Positions 10,441 through 23,600 of a stretch of DNA of 64,000 nucleotides are shown here, one piece after another. The notes below the pieces were generated by a model that saw only the letters and a list, made by a program, of their open reading frames with translations, was not told where the DNA came from and ran no database searches. Source of the DNA: Micrasema longulum (lineage: Eukaryota; Arthropoda; Insecta; Trichoptera; Brachycentridae); NCBI GenBank assembly GCA_022494885.1, contig JAGVSM010003420.1, positions 1 to 64,000 on the forward strand, given 5' to 3'. Position 1 is the stretch's first letter, and each line of letters opens with the position of its first letter. A program made the position numbers and the translations under genes.

Positions 10441-10530
10441 GTTATTTGTAAATCCACATTTTTATCGATTTTGACGAACTAACATTTTTTATCAACTTTG
10501 GCAAATAAATTAATATTTATTGCAGTGTCA

Positions 10531-11435
10531 TCAGCGCATGAGTTATTTAAGTTTTGTGTTTTTGAAATTATTCCGCCTGTGACGTCGCAAGTTCTCTTTG
10601 GTGATTTCTGCTGATGGCAAGTTGGCTTACCGTTAACTGGAAATCTATCACTCTCTTATCATTGGTTAATTCGGAGGAACTAGTGACGTCGTTCAAAGTA
10701 GTTCGTTTCGATGTTTTTTTTCATACATTTTCAAAAAGTTTCGCCTCACAATTTTTTTTTTTTTTAATTTAAATTTTATTGATAAACTTTTACGGGTCAC
10801 ATACATTTAACAAAATGTTTTCACTTTTAAAATTCACATTCTACTGTTAATAATAATATTTTTAACATCTTTTGTGAAGGTTGTCTGAGTCTTTTGTTTA
10901 GTTTTGTCTGGTAGTTTATTGTATAATTTCAGTCCATGGTTTATAAGTCTCGATTGTCCTTTTCTCGTTTTAAAAGATTGTATCTGATATTTTTCTGATA
11001 TTCTCGTATTGTGTTCATGTTTACTACAATTTTTTTCGAGTTTTAATTCTTCGTCTACAATTACATCAGTGGCTAATTTATGAATAAATTTTAAAGATTC
11101 TAGTTTAAAGAGTTCAGTTACGTTTAACTGTTTAGTTTGTTCAAAAAGTTCTTTAGTTGCTGTTAGATAGGGAAGATCATATACTAACTTTAATATTTTA
11201 TTTTGCTGTCTTTGTAGTCTGTTTATGTCATTTTGATATCCTGTTCCCCATAGTAGTTGCATATAACATATTTTAGTTTTTACATATGCTTCATACATTA
11301 TTTTTTTTTCCTTTATTGGAACAAAGTTTTTGATTTTAAAAAATAGAATCGATAAAATTAAAAGCTCTAATTTTTACCGCGCTTAAAAAATATATTTTAT
11401 GTACTATTTCCCGGAACACTAAACTTCTTTATTAT
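10531..11435. mobile_element. Family C MITE split by a LINE insertion
   Basis: Left part 10531-10748 (ATTATTCCGCCTGTGACGTC to CGCCTCACAA) and right part about 11366-11435 (AGCTCTAATTTTTACCGCGC to TTTCCCGGAACACTAAAC) are consecutive in intact copies such as 23155-23580. The interruption is the minus-strand LINE. The right end is 30 bp from the NAGA acceptor at 11465. Confidence 0.65.
10749..11365 (-). mobile_element. 5'-truncated LINE insertion with poly(A)
   Basis: The T run at 10749-10764 is the poly(A) tail of a minus-strand insertion. It encodes 154 residues (11298 to 10834) ending a reverse transcriptase ORF: LWGTGYQNDINRLQRQQNKI, PYLTATKELFEQTKQLNV and LINHGLKLYNKLPDKTK. No RT catalytic core remains. 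The open frame has no stop, so the insertion is fairly recent. Confidence 0.7.
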
Positions 11436-11465
11436 ATTTAAAGTGTTTTTCCATTGGCGTTTCAG

Positions 11466-11640
11466 CGACCGACTCTTCCGCACGATGACGGACCTCCTGG
11501 TGTCGGAGGGCTACGCCAGGGCGGGCTACGAGTACATCAACGTGGACGACTGCTGGCTGGAGAAGGAGAGAGACTCCTACGGCCAGCTTGTACCCGACCG
11601 CGTCCGATTCCCGTACGGCATGAAGAGTCTTGCAGACTAT
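11466..11640 (+). CDS. NAGA: NAGA exon a (first visible exon)
   Basis: Acceptor TTTCAG ends at 11465 and donor GTAAGT starts at 11641. The first base is the third base of a split codon, so an upstream exon must supply two bases. Residues 1-58 run from DRLFRTMTD to KSLADY and hold the VDDCW pocket motif. The exon is strongly GC-rich compared with the surrounding AT-rich sequence. It ends in phase 0 and the next in-frame partner is 41.7 kb away. Confidence 0.94.
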
Positions 11641-14600
11641 GTAAGTACGCCTTAAATGTTTATAGACATTTAAAAATACCTTGACTTATCATCGTCATCA
11701 TTACCCGTCCACAATTCCTCTTTCTTCTCATTTAAACTCGTATGTCTATGCGGCTCGACTGTAGAATCATCTCCCATCCACTATCAAAAATATTTATTTA
11801 TTTATTCATATTTTACTCTTACAAACTATAAACAATAATAAAAATAATGTGACCTCACTGGGGTTTCCCGATTACGATTACAGTAGGATCTTGCAGCTCT
11901 CCTAAATGCAATTTAGTCATCAACACTCTTTCATAAGGGCTATTATTCTTTCAAATAAAACTGCTTCACTTAAGACAGTGCAAGTGAGATAGTATTATAC
12001 GCACCCGTTATAATGTGAAAAGGAGATAACGAATATGTGTACGAGTGCATAACATAGAAGTAAGATCAGGACTTAGTTACTTTAGCAAGATATGCGTATC
12101 AAGGGGTATTAGACCCGTCGGTACAAACCAATGTGCTTACACCAGAACTTGAAGGTGAGGGGGGGAGGAGGTCGGTAGTGTATCTTCGTAGTCGCTCGGG
12201 TGAATTTATCTTTAACTATACCGTCATAGTGAAGGTATGACGTCCTTAGCTCTCCATCATAATCGCAGCCCTGGTAGTATTTTCACTTTCATATTCTCTC
12301 CTCGAAAATGTTTTCCCTCTCTGTTGCAACAAATTTAGATCTAAATAACTCCCTAGGGAGTAAATCAAGCCTGTCTCAACAAGTGTTTGGACTTACTCAA
12401 AACATTGTCTAATTTTTATTCGTAAAAATTAGATTTCGTTTGTTCCAAAGTCGTCTATTTTTTTATTTGTATTGACGTTATGGCTTTGTTATGGCTGTGG
12501 GCCGTTGATTCATTTGGAAAGGCAAATCCATAAATTAAGAGCAAGGTTGAACACTTGTTATCCAAGCAAAAAGAGTGTTGTGACTTGCACAATACTTTTA
12601 CCAAACACCGATACGACCAATAATATTTCAAAACTTTTTGCTCATCAAGTATCCAAAGACAGCTCGGTTGATGTATGCCTACAGCAAAGACAGTTATACA
12701 AAAGAGAAATAATTATTTAAATTTATTTCAACAGAGAGGGAAAAATTTTCTGAGAAGGGAATATGAAAGTCTAGGCATTTACAGGGCTTATGACCTGTCA
12801 TTGACTGGTTTAAGTGGCCACTTTACACACTGTGTAACATTCACCATTCTGCCCATGTTTGAACATCCACATTTCCTCAACTCTTCCATCTGTTGACTTT
12901 TGTGAAGTAAAAGAGCTGAAACCTTTATCACGTGGGTGAGATTCATCCGGCTGAACCAAATCACCTACTAGGCAACGCCTGAAAACAATTTTCCAATTTT
13001 TATACTTCTTCTTTTACCAGGTAGTAATTCAACAATGTTTGATTATGTCCAAATGCTTGCAGACTGGCTGGATAAAGAAGAAATATAAAAATTGTAATTT
13101 TTTTTTTGAACATTTTCAAGAAACTTTGGCCTACAATTTAATGCTCCAATTTTACCGTGTGCAAGAACACATTTTTTGTATCCAATTTCCCGTATTCTTA
13201 AATTCCTTATTGTTATTACTTTATACTTTATTTTTTTTATTTTTTTTTTATTTATTTACAATTTTAAAAAACCCGTTAGGGTTACAAAAAAAATTACAAA
13301 AATTTTATATTGTCTGGTCATTTTATGTCTCGTCTAGTCCTTCAGTCATCATGTGCTTTTTCAGATTGATTTTAAATTTGTCTCCAGTAAAAGTTTTCAA
13401 GTAGTAAGGTAAGTCGTTGTAATGGAAGGTAAGTCCATTATGTAGTATTTTTGACTGTCCTGTGTTTGTCTTTGCTTTTTCAATATGATAGTGTTGTTGT
13501 TGTCTGGTGTTATATTTGTGTATGTCAGCATTTTTGACTAATATTATGTCGTCGTCTTGTATGTTTCCCAGTGTTATTTTATGCACAATTTTTAAAGTCT
13601 CAATTTTAGTCAAGTAGTTTATGTCAAACTGGTGTGTTTTTTTGTACAGTTCAATCGTAGAGGTCAGGTAGGGTAGGTAAACTTTTTTACTCCCATAATT
13701 ACATAAAATCATGATTAACAACCCCTGCCTGCACTTGTATATATGTAACACAAAAATGTGTTTAGTCTCCCACCAGTCTGACGATGTCGGTCACGACGAA
13801 TCCCGGTCACTGGGAAAAATTATAATTAAAGTGCAATAAAATCATTTACGTTTTTCGATTATTTTACTAAATGTTATTAAATGTTTGTACAAAACCACTT
13901 ACCGACTTTACTATATCTACCAGTTTCGAGACGTACCCGTCTCTTCGTCGGGACCAATTAAACCAACATGCAAAACACGCTATAAAGTACATCTGTGTAA
14001 TCGCTCGGGAGAATTTTTCTTCAACTATGACGTCTTAGCTTGCCTTTGTAATTGCGGCCCTGGGGTGCCATTCTGAATCGCTCTCGTGGCACGAGAAAAC
14101 AGTTTTTCTCGTGTATTTTGTATGTAAATATGCGAGATAATACGGCCGCGAGAGCGTTTGTAATACCACCCCTGGTGACAAATTGCAAGATGGCGGCTAG
14201 GAACAGACAGAGTTGGAGGGGTTGCAGAAGGTTAAAGCTCCATATGGACCGGTGCGTTATCGGAGAGAGAGACCATTTTTCATAACATTTTTTTAAACAG
14301 AGTTGTGTTAATTTTTACTAAAACAAACAAACCATCTCGCCGCTTCCATGCATTCATACATCTTCTCATCCACGCACGCTAATTAATCCTAGTCTCGACA
14401 TGTCCATCAAATTTATTTCATTTTCAATGACATGTACTATGTACTTTTGTGCAGTTTTTCATCGCTTTAGTTCGTTTTTGTCCAATTGCCCATTTTTAAG
14501 GAAATTTAGATAAATGTACAGGAGTGCTATTTTATTTATTCATAAAATCCAAATTTAAAAAAATATTTTTTAGCTTGTTTAAGGGGTTTTTTAACAAGTT

Positions 14601-17600
14601 TTAAGTTGTGGTCATTATTTATTCTGATTTCGTAAAAATAAACTTAAAACCTCTATTTCTGCAGATTTGTGTTTTGGTCTGTTGGACAAAAACGAACTGA
14701 AGGGACGTTTTTCTCTCCTTTTTTTGTAAAAAAGGAACCAATTTGCGTTTTCATTATTTACCCAAATATTTCAATTTTGGTGGCCATTTTTAACGAGTTG
14801 TAAATAACTCACTATAAGAAAATGGGAAATAAGTTGCGGTAGAGTGGAGTTCGAACCTCCGACCTCTGATCCGTGAGTTCGCAACTCTATCCACGGGACC
14901 ACAACCGGATGCATTGTTGTTTGTCAAACGTTTTGTTTTTTTACCTTTAATTTCCCATTTTTTTATCATATTGCACATTTTTTTGTCATTGTATTTTTTT
15001 GACTGCTGTTGTAAAAATCTTTATCATTTAATTTCACGGCTTGTTTAAACCGTAAAATAAATTTTATGTACCATTGCTGGTATGGAGAGAGTAAAGAGAA
15101 GAACAGTTACAGAATTCCATTTCTCTTTCTAATAGTGACGAAGCATTTGGTTCCATTGTCAAGGTATCTACGTAGTAATAGGAAAAATAGTAAATTACCA
15201 TAACAGTTATGTAGTGACAAAATCATTATATATTTATAAGTAAAAACGACATTACATTGTGAATACTATGTTGAATATCATAAACTTTTCTGCGCACACA
15301 AATTTAAAATACTCATTTGGTTATGATATTCACAGCTCCAATACGCGTTACTCAGGGAAACATCATGTATTTAAGTTTCGCTCTGCAGAGTTTGGGCAAA
15401 GCTCTCTGGAAAATATTGGCCATTCAAAATTTACTAAACTGCCCGATGAGCTAAAACACGAAAAGTTGAATAGCAAATCCAAGTGTCGCAATTAAAAATG
15501 TTATTAAATATTTGTATATAACCACTTACCGACTTTTCTATGTCTACCGGTTTCGAGACGTACCCTTCTCTTCGTCAGGATACCAATTAAACCAACATGC
15601 AAAACCCACTATACACCTTCACTATAGTTGCACAAAAATATAAAACCATCACGACATGCATTTTAATAAGCACATGCACTGATTAGTACAAACATTGTTG
15701 GTTTAAATAGTGTCCTGACGAAGAGACGGGCACGTCTCGAAACTGGTAGACATAGAAAAGTCGGTAAGTGGTTATATACAAATATTTAATAACGTTTATT
15801 AAAATGTTTGACCACAAAGTTAATGCTTTATATTTGAATAAAAAATGTTATTAAAATCTTTTTGATGGTGATAGTTATTAATTTAATTTATATAAATGGT
15901 GTAAAGTACTGTGTTTTATGGTTCTTATTTTATATTTTCTTACTATTTCGGATGTATTAACTATGTATTGTCACAAAAGTGTTTTCTTTTTATGTACGGT
16001 CCCTAATGAGTTTTTTTTAATAACTCCTGGGAGTATAGTATTTACTATACATATTTTATGTTTTATTAATAAAATAAAGGAAATAAAAAAAATAAAAATT
16101 GATTTGAAATTAAAGTACAACCTACGGATTTAAATTGCCATATATTTCGCGCTTGATAAGTGTCTATTTAATTATACGTCATTTTAGAGAGCCTTGCCGA
16201 TGCCTAAGACTACTAGTTTATCTTCTTAAATATGCTTTCCGTGTATCTTGTTTTATATTTATCACGCCTAAGTGATTTTAATAGCACGTATCCAAATTCC
16301 TCGTTTTTGACTTAAATAAGCAGATTTTTTTCTGAATATATTTCCTATCCACGCAACCAACAGCATAATTCTTAAAAAATACATATATGGCCGTAATATC
16401 AAAAATAACAATGTTGTGCCATAATATTTTACTCAAATTCAAGAAACAATATTCGGAAAATGATCTTTATTTTATTATTTTATTTATTTATATCAAAGAA
16501 ACAAACAGTCGACAATGACATAATTACATTTTTTTGAAAAATACAGTTTAAAGACAGACCAGCAAAGTTTCTTAATAAAAATCGTACATATTATTAAATT
16601 GTGTTACAACAAAAGGATGTGTTTATGTGCATTTGTATGAGAGTAAGTGAAGATGTGTGTTTATGTGTATTAGTGTGGGAGTAAGTGTTCAGGTGTGTGG
16701 ATCATTAAATCGTAAGTGGGATCGTATTGCAGCCAGAAATAATAAGTCTTAATTTATTTTTAAATAAATTAAGGGGCATGTAAAATATATCAATAGATGA
16801 AAAAAAAACATTATAGTAAGAGCAAGAACGATAGAGGAAAGAGTGTTGAGCATAGTTAGTGCTACAGACTGGCAGATGGAATAAATACTTATTTCTTGTT
16901 ACGCATAAAGGGACATTAAGATTAATTTTGGAGAGTAGGTTGAAAGAGTCTACTTTATTATTTAATAATTTGTGTAAATAGCATAATTCAGATACAGTGC
17001 GTCTATTTTCAAGGGTAAAAAATCCATTTTGTTTGGCAGATTGGCTGTAAGTACAAAGCGTTTTATTTTTTTTATAATCTACGTATTAAAAAAAAAATTG
17101 TTAAACATTTTCAATCCTTTCTATGTTTGTTATATATTGTGGGCTCCAACACAACTGATGCAAACTCCAAATTACTGCATACAAAAGTGTTTTATAAAGT
17201 TTTTAATGTATTTGTTTTTTTAAAAACGTTTGGAAATTGGTTAAGTAATTATTTGGTTTGGTTTGTTTTATGCCATTGTTATCTCTGAAAATATTAAAAA
17301 TTAGATGGCACAAGTGGGTGAACTTCAATTATGGTTTAGTTTTTGCCAAATACAATTAGTTTACTGATAGCGTGGAAGTGCTTGTAACGGCTTCCTGGAA
17401 AAACGATTTTTTTTTATTGTACCGCGATTTTTCCTATGTATATATTGCACCTTAGGAATAACAGTGGCTCAACTCAAAAAACGCGTTTTTACAGGAGAGC
17501 AGTTTCGTATATACACACACACCCGCACACATTAGTAAACTTAAATTCATTCGCAAAAAAATAAATAACAAAGGCACAATTTAAGGTTTACTTGCGTGTG

Positions 17601-20600
17601 TCATCTAGTTTTAAATGTTTACAGAGATAACAATGGCATTAAGAAAAAATGTTGAGGACAAAGTAATATTTGCTATGTCGTAGATGTATTAGGTTTTAAT
17701 ATAATTTATATCGTCTTTTTTTCCAAATGAAGAGAGAGAACAGGACACAAGATTTTCGTTTATTTTTTATTTCATGAAAACTTTTATTAGCATAGAAAAC
17801 AATGCATAAAATAAAAAAAATGGAACACTTAAGGTTGAACTTGCCAAAAAAGAGTCTGACTCTTGTGATGAGCAAATTTACAAAATAATATAAAAAAGAT
17901 ATAAAAATGCAAAACAAAATAATAAAATAAATAAAAAGTTAAACAATTTTAAAAATTGAGAAACTGTAACACAAAAAAATATAAACATTAAATAATTAAT
18001 TGATATACACAGGCACAAACGAATATACATTTTTATTTTTAAAATACGTCTTTTAAGATTTTTTTTTAAATGATATGAAGCTTTCCTTTCATTTATCCTT
18101 AAATTTTTTATAAAATATATATATATAATGAATTAGTAAGTAATGTATTCTCCTTCATTATTTTATACCAAATTAGTCAATAATGCATAGCATCTACACC
18201 GTACACTGCGAAAATCTTACGAGCATCTTTGGCATCTTTATTCCCTCGATTGAACGCGAATAGAAGGCGGTGTCAAAAATGCTTACTCTTTTCTACTTCA
18301 TATTCCATTTTTTAAACTTGTTATCAAATTAATTAATATAAATGTAACTTAAAAGCAAATACAAAGTAGTGTACAACAAAAAAAAAAGTTCGAATGACCT
18401 AAAACTCTACCAATTTTTGACTTTTGGTACTTATTTTGAAATCGAGAAGAAAGGACACAATTAATGTAAAAACTCCCAATATGTATAAATTATTTTTATT
18501 TTATGTATTACAAATATTTTGAAATATAGTTCGATTCTCGACATGGTCGACATGAAATATTTATTTGTAATGGTGTTTTTACACATATTGTGTAATGTAA
18601 ATAATGTAATGACATTTTTTTAAATAATGCCTGGACTAATACCTAAAGCGTAAGACTTATCATCTTACCTTCATGTAACAATTTTTTTATCAAGATACGC
18701 TGCAATTGGTGTACTTATACAGTGCCCTATGCACCATTAGGTGTGGAGTGGGAATGATGAAAATATATACGGCCTAAGCCAATTCCAACAGTTACATGAA
18801 GAAACACACATATGTATAAGAAAGTGAACAAAAAGAACATAAAGCTTTCTAGCAATGACAAACAAAGGTAAATATAAATGACTTCCAGCTAAACCATGTC
18901 AATCCATTTTCATCCCACACTGTTTTAGTGGCAAAGAGATCTACGAAAAGCCGGATATATGTTTTCTGCAAAATAATTGAAAAATATTTTGAAAATTCAT
19001 CATCATCATCATTTCCTTTTCGCGCCTAATGGTGCATAGGGCACTCTATTGGTACACCAATCGCAGCGTCTTCTTCTGCGCAGTCTCAATCTTGGGGACT
19101 GGTTCGCAGCAAAGTCCTGCATCTCGTCCTCCATTGGTTTCTATTTTCTGCAGCCCTCTTCAGCTCGCCACATGAGGCGCAGTTTAAATCTTCGCACACT
19201 TGCTCCAAATATTCCCGTCGGGGGCGCCCTATATAATTTGTCCCCTCAGCCATTCCCTCTATGATGTCGTGCAGGAGACCCTCGTGGCGCATAATGTGGC
19301 CGATCCATCGGGCTCGCCTCTCTGAGATGGTTTTGATTAAGCGCCTACCTTCTTCGATTCTGTTGAGAGCCTCGTCATTGGGGATTTGGTCTCTCCAGCA
19401 AATTCCTAATATTTTTCTGCAGCACCACATCTCGAAGGCCTCTAGTCTTTTTTTATCTCTTTCGGTAAGGCACCATGTCGCACAACCGTACATCAATATG
19501 CTCCATACATATGTCTTGGCAAGTTGCTTGCGGAGTTTTAGATTGATATTATTCGACTCAAAAATCTTTGATTTTTGGTTAAACGCAAGCTTCGCTTGGT
19601 GTATGCGGCAGTCGACTTTTCTTTTTGTTCTTCCATCCCAGGTGATCCTGCCTCCAAGGTACACAAACTCTTTCGCGTTTTTCTGCGTTGCTCTTGACAT
19701 TACTATATTCATTCGTTGCTCATTACGGGCCACAGTCATTACTTCGGTTTTGTTTCTGTTTATTTTCATATTATATTTATTATTTAATCGCAGCGTATCT
19801 TGATCATTTTTTGTTACATGACGATAAGATGATCAGTCTTAAGCTTCAGATGCCAGTCCCGGTAATATGAAATATTCTGGTGTGAAGCCATCCTTTTAAA
19901 TAAATATGTCATATTTTAGAACCCGAGACCTCTCGCTTGGTAGACAAATGCGCTGACCATTACACCACGATGCCAAAAATAAGGATAAGACAAACATTTT
20001 TTTTCAATGTATTGTATTTAATCAATGTATTATACCTATGTCTTACCAACCTCGGGAAACTGTTGCGTTGAGTGTAGAATACTCGTTGTTGCATTGCGTT
20101 GAAGCAGGTTAAGAAATGAGACAGTTTGACGGTCAATGTTTAATGTTTACTTCCTAATATGTAAACACATTAGAATACATTCAACTTAATGTTTACCGTA
20201 CAAGTATACCCGTCTGAATGAACTAACATCGTGCATAAGGTAATTTACATACAAACGCCCCACATCATTACTGAGAACGACGCGTTACGGTTTCAACAGC
20301 TTCCTTTTCGCTTTCATAGAAACATAATTTCCCTGTTCAGTAAACAAAACAATAACTACATTGTACCCGCCGACTTAATCTTCAAAACGGACCATCCATT
20401 ACGGCAATTAAAAATCATTTTACTCTGTGTCCGGGCGGATGAAAAACACAGTTTAGAGTGAGAAATAGAACCAGAACCCTGCAGCTCAATCACAATGGCC
20501 GCACTTGCTGAGAATTACCGGCACGGTAGAAGTGCCGGTTAAGGACTTGTAATCGACGTGATAAATATCTGTGACAGCACCTGCGTCGCGATTATGAACG

Positions 20601-23600
20601 CTTTCTTGATCGGTACATATCAAGACGGTATAAAGTAACATCGATATTGATATATTAGGAATTGTGCATATTTGTATAAAAATTCTAAGTATATTTGTCG
20701 GAAACCTGTAATTGAACGTATAGAACCATTTTACTAGATACAATTTATCTTCAATTTTATCTACTAAGTAAAATTAGGTTTTCTGTATGAAAAATTTAAA
20801 AAATGTCACACAACTGATTTCAAATAAGGAAATAATGATGATTGTATTGAATTGTATGTATTATACATATCATTACATTAAATTTGTCAGTTTTTACCGG
20901 TGCAATCATTAAAACTAATCACCAACGGTTAATGTGCTAGAACAGTGGTATAAATATAATGAGAGAACATGTTACACAGTAAAGAGAAAAATAATATATT
21001 TTATAAGACATGAGAGAAAAAAGAGCTCGTAAGAAGGTTAAGGGATGAGGAAATAGAGTGGAGGAGAGGAATTTTCATAATATAGTTGAACAATTAAAAT
21101 TTTTAAATAATAAAATAAACATATTAAAGGAACATAAACTTATTACACTGACAAATGTTTCATTTTAGTGTTTCAAAAAGTTTTTTTTTACCTTTATTCA
21201 ACTGTTTAATTATTTTTCAAATTTATTATTGTTTAGTATTAATACTTATGTAAACCATGAAGTAAACTTTTTAACTTTCCTTTTAAAGCACATTCTTTTT
21301 ATTTATTTTTCTCTCTTTTTTTTCTTTTCTTCCTCTTATTTTCTGTAATTTACCTTTCTTTTATATGGGTAAATATTTATATTTGTTCTGATCTTTCCGG
21401 CTGTTAATTTTTATATGTTATTTATCGCTTTTATAAATGTAAATAATATTATTAAGTCAGTATAAATATAATCTTCACCAACAAGCTACAAAAAGTGGCT
21501 TGGTGGGATTTTAGTTTTGGTAAAAATATAACAAGTGAAATTTTTTTAAATTGTAAAAATGTATAATTATGCTATTAAATCAAATAAATAAATAAATAAT
21601 GTAATATTTATTTTTTAATTTGCAAATACTTTTTACCAATGTATACTTTTCTCGATATTTTTGTTCTTTCTTTAATATCATGCTATTTTTTGTTGTATTT
21701 TTTTTCACTGGTTTTATTGTAATTATATAAAAGGTTCATGGAACCGTAAATAAATAAACAAATAAAAATTATCTCTTAAAAATGTTTTTATACAAAAACA
21801 CACCTACATAATTTTATTTTGCTATTTGGTCATTCGTTTTTCCTTCATCTACACTTTTATACAATTTCAACAATGGCTTATTTGTATGGAATTTTACGCA
21901 TTAACTTTCTTTTCATCGAGCACAATGGTTGGGCAATTTATTAGATTATTAGATTTTACAGTACCTAACCTTATAAAAATTGAAAGCAATTTCTCGTTTA
22001 AAAAGTGCGTAATTTGAAAGATGTCAAGTAATAACAGTACTTTCGTATGCGGATATATAATTCTAGGCAAAGCGGTACCAGTGTAACTGTAACCATGGCT
22101 CCATTTTTTATATCTCGAGTATAATTTGTGCGGTGATATTTTTAACTCCTGGCTTTTTTTACAATAATAAGTATCAAATTCCAGTGATTCTTTTTTTGGG
22201 TTCTCATCCATCAAGTTAAGTGAATTTTTATATATTTTTTATTCATTTAACTTTTTGTGCATTATGTAAATTGTTCATTGGGGGGCTTATTGCCAAATGG
22301 CAATTTCTCCCAACCAACCAATAAAAAAAAAGACTCATTTTTGGCAAGTTCAACCTTGAGTGTTCCATTTTTTTAATTTATGTATTTTTTTTTTATGCTA
22401 ATAAAGGTTTTTATTTAAAAAAATATATATTTAATTCAGGTTACGAAACATATTCCATAGAAAAAAAAATCAAAAAAACTAAAGATATACAAAAAATGGA
22501 AATACTCGAAACTGTTCATGGTAATAAAAATAGAAATAAATTTTGGGTGTCATAAATCGATATCGTTATATAATATCACGCAACTAAACTTGGATTTTTG
22601 CACACAACTCAGATGTAACAGTCGTTTCCAACTAGTCAATATAAAAACTCAGTTTGCTTCGATTATCTGTCACATGACAATAAAGTAATTAATTCTACCC
22701 TTCAGGTACCAGTCTAGGGACAATGAAATATTTCTGTTTAAAAAACCTTTGCAATCAATATTTCACCTCCATCCTACCAGAAATCATAACGACTTACCTC
22801 ATCTCGATTTTCTTATTCAGTATTTTTATCTGAGGGTCGAAAACACTCGACCAAGGTTCTGGTTTTATTTCACGTTGAGAACTGTGCTCTTTATCTGCCT
22901 GGACACAGGCGTAAAAACTACTTATAATTACTTTTAATAACTCAAAATTAGGCAACAGAGAGACTATCACTCCCTCTCACTTATGTTTACTGTATTTCAT
23001 AGCCCTAACGCTCCTATATACCTCCGGGAAAAAAAAACAACACTTATCAGTTCATTACCTTTTCGTTCTTATTCTCAAAACACCCTCTTAAAATCCATCC
23101 ACATTCCATATTTCTTTTTTCGCTCTAAATGTGTCCATACGGCTTGACTGCGGAATGAGGAAGTTCAGTGGTTTTTTTTAATTTTTTTATTTGTCAATAG
23201 ACTGTTAAACTAAGTCAAACAATTTTTTTTTTTAAATTTACATATCGTATTACCGGCGCTACGATTTTTTAAAGTTTTGTATTTCTGAAATAACTTCGCG
23301 CGTGACGTCAGAGGTTCATTTCCGCTTATTCTCATTCAGTTTTTCCTATTGGTTCAGAAGCGACAAGCAGACCGGAAATCTTCCATAGCTCTCAGATCAT
23401 AGGTTGATTCACATGAACCAGTGACGTCATTTAAAGTAGTGCGTTTTTATCAAAATATTATTTATTATTTTTTCTGTACATTTTCAAGAAACTTTGCCGT
23501 ACAATTTAATGCTCTAATTTTTACCCCGCGTAAGAAAACATTTTTTGTATCCAATTTCCCGTAGGGCTGAAGTTCCTCATTATCTCCCATCCACTATCAT

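Larger units (their letters stand above)
15496..15810. repeat. Inverted pair of Penelope-like terminal sequences
   Basis: A left arm (15496-15605, minus orientation) and a right arm (about 15690-15800, plus orientation) are inverted copies: CCACTTACCGACTTTTCTAT and its complement. A spacer of roughly 90-100 bp lies between. Each arm carries a hammerhead-like motif. Head-to-head terminal repeats like this are known for Penelope-like elements. No RT or GIY-YIG domain is present. Confidence 0.55.

Noticed and set aside
11454..11684. Alternative frame over NAGA exon a
   Set aside because: Arg/Gly-rich translation caused by the GC-rich exon; the other frame matches GH27 and has the correct phase.
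12675..12896. 73-residue protein
   Set aside because: Runs across a family B repeat; the same frame fragments appear at the other copies of the repeat.
13323..13404. Hydrophobic plus-strand protein (13039-13404)
   Set aside because: Composed of family C MITE sequence and the antisense of a LINE tail and UTR; membrane-like character comes from T-rich DNA.
14838..14905. A tRNA gene on the minus strand
   Set aside because: Same head recurs with mutations and common flanks at 27838 and 59660, so it is a SINE head; the acceptor arm is not complementary.
19261..19803. 180-residue plus-strand protein
   Set aside because: Shadow of the minus-strand LINE reverse transcriptase frame, which has clear family motifs.
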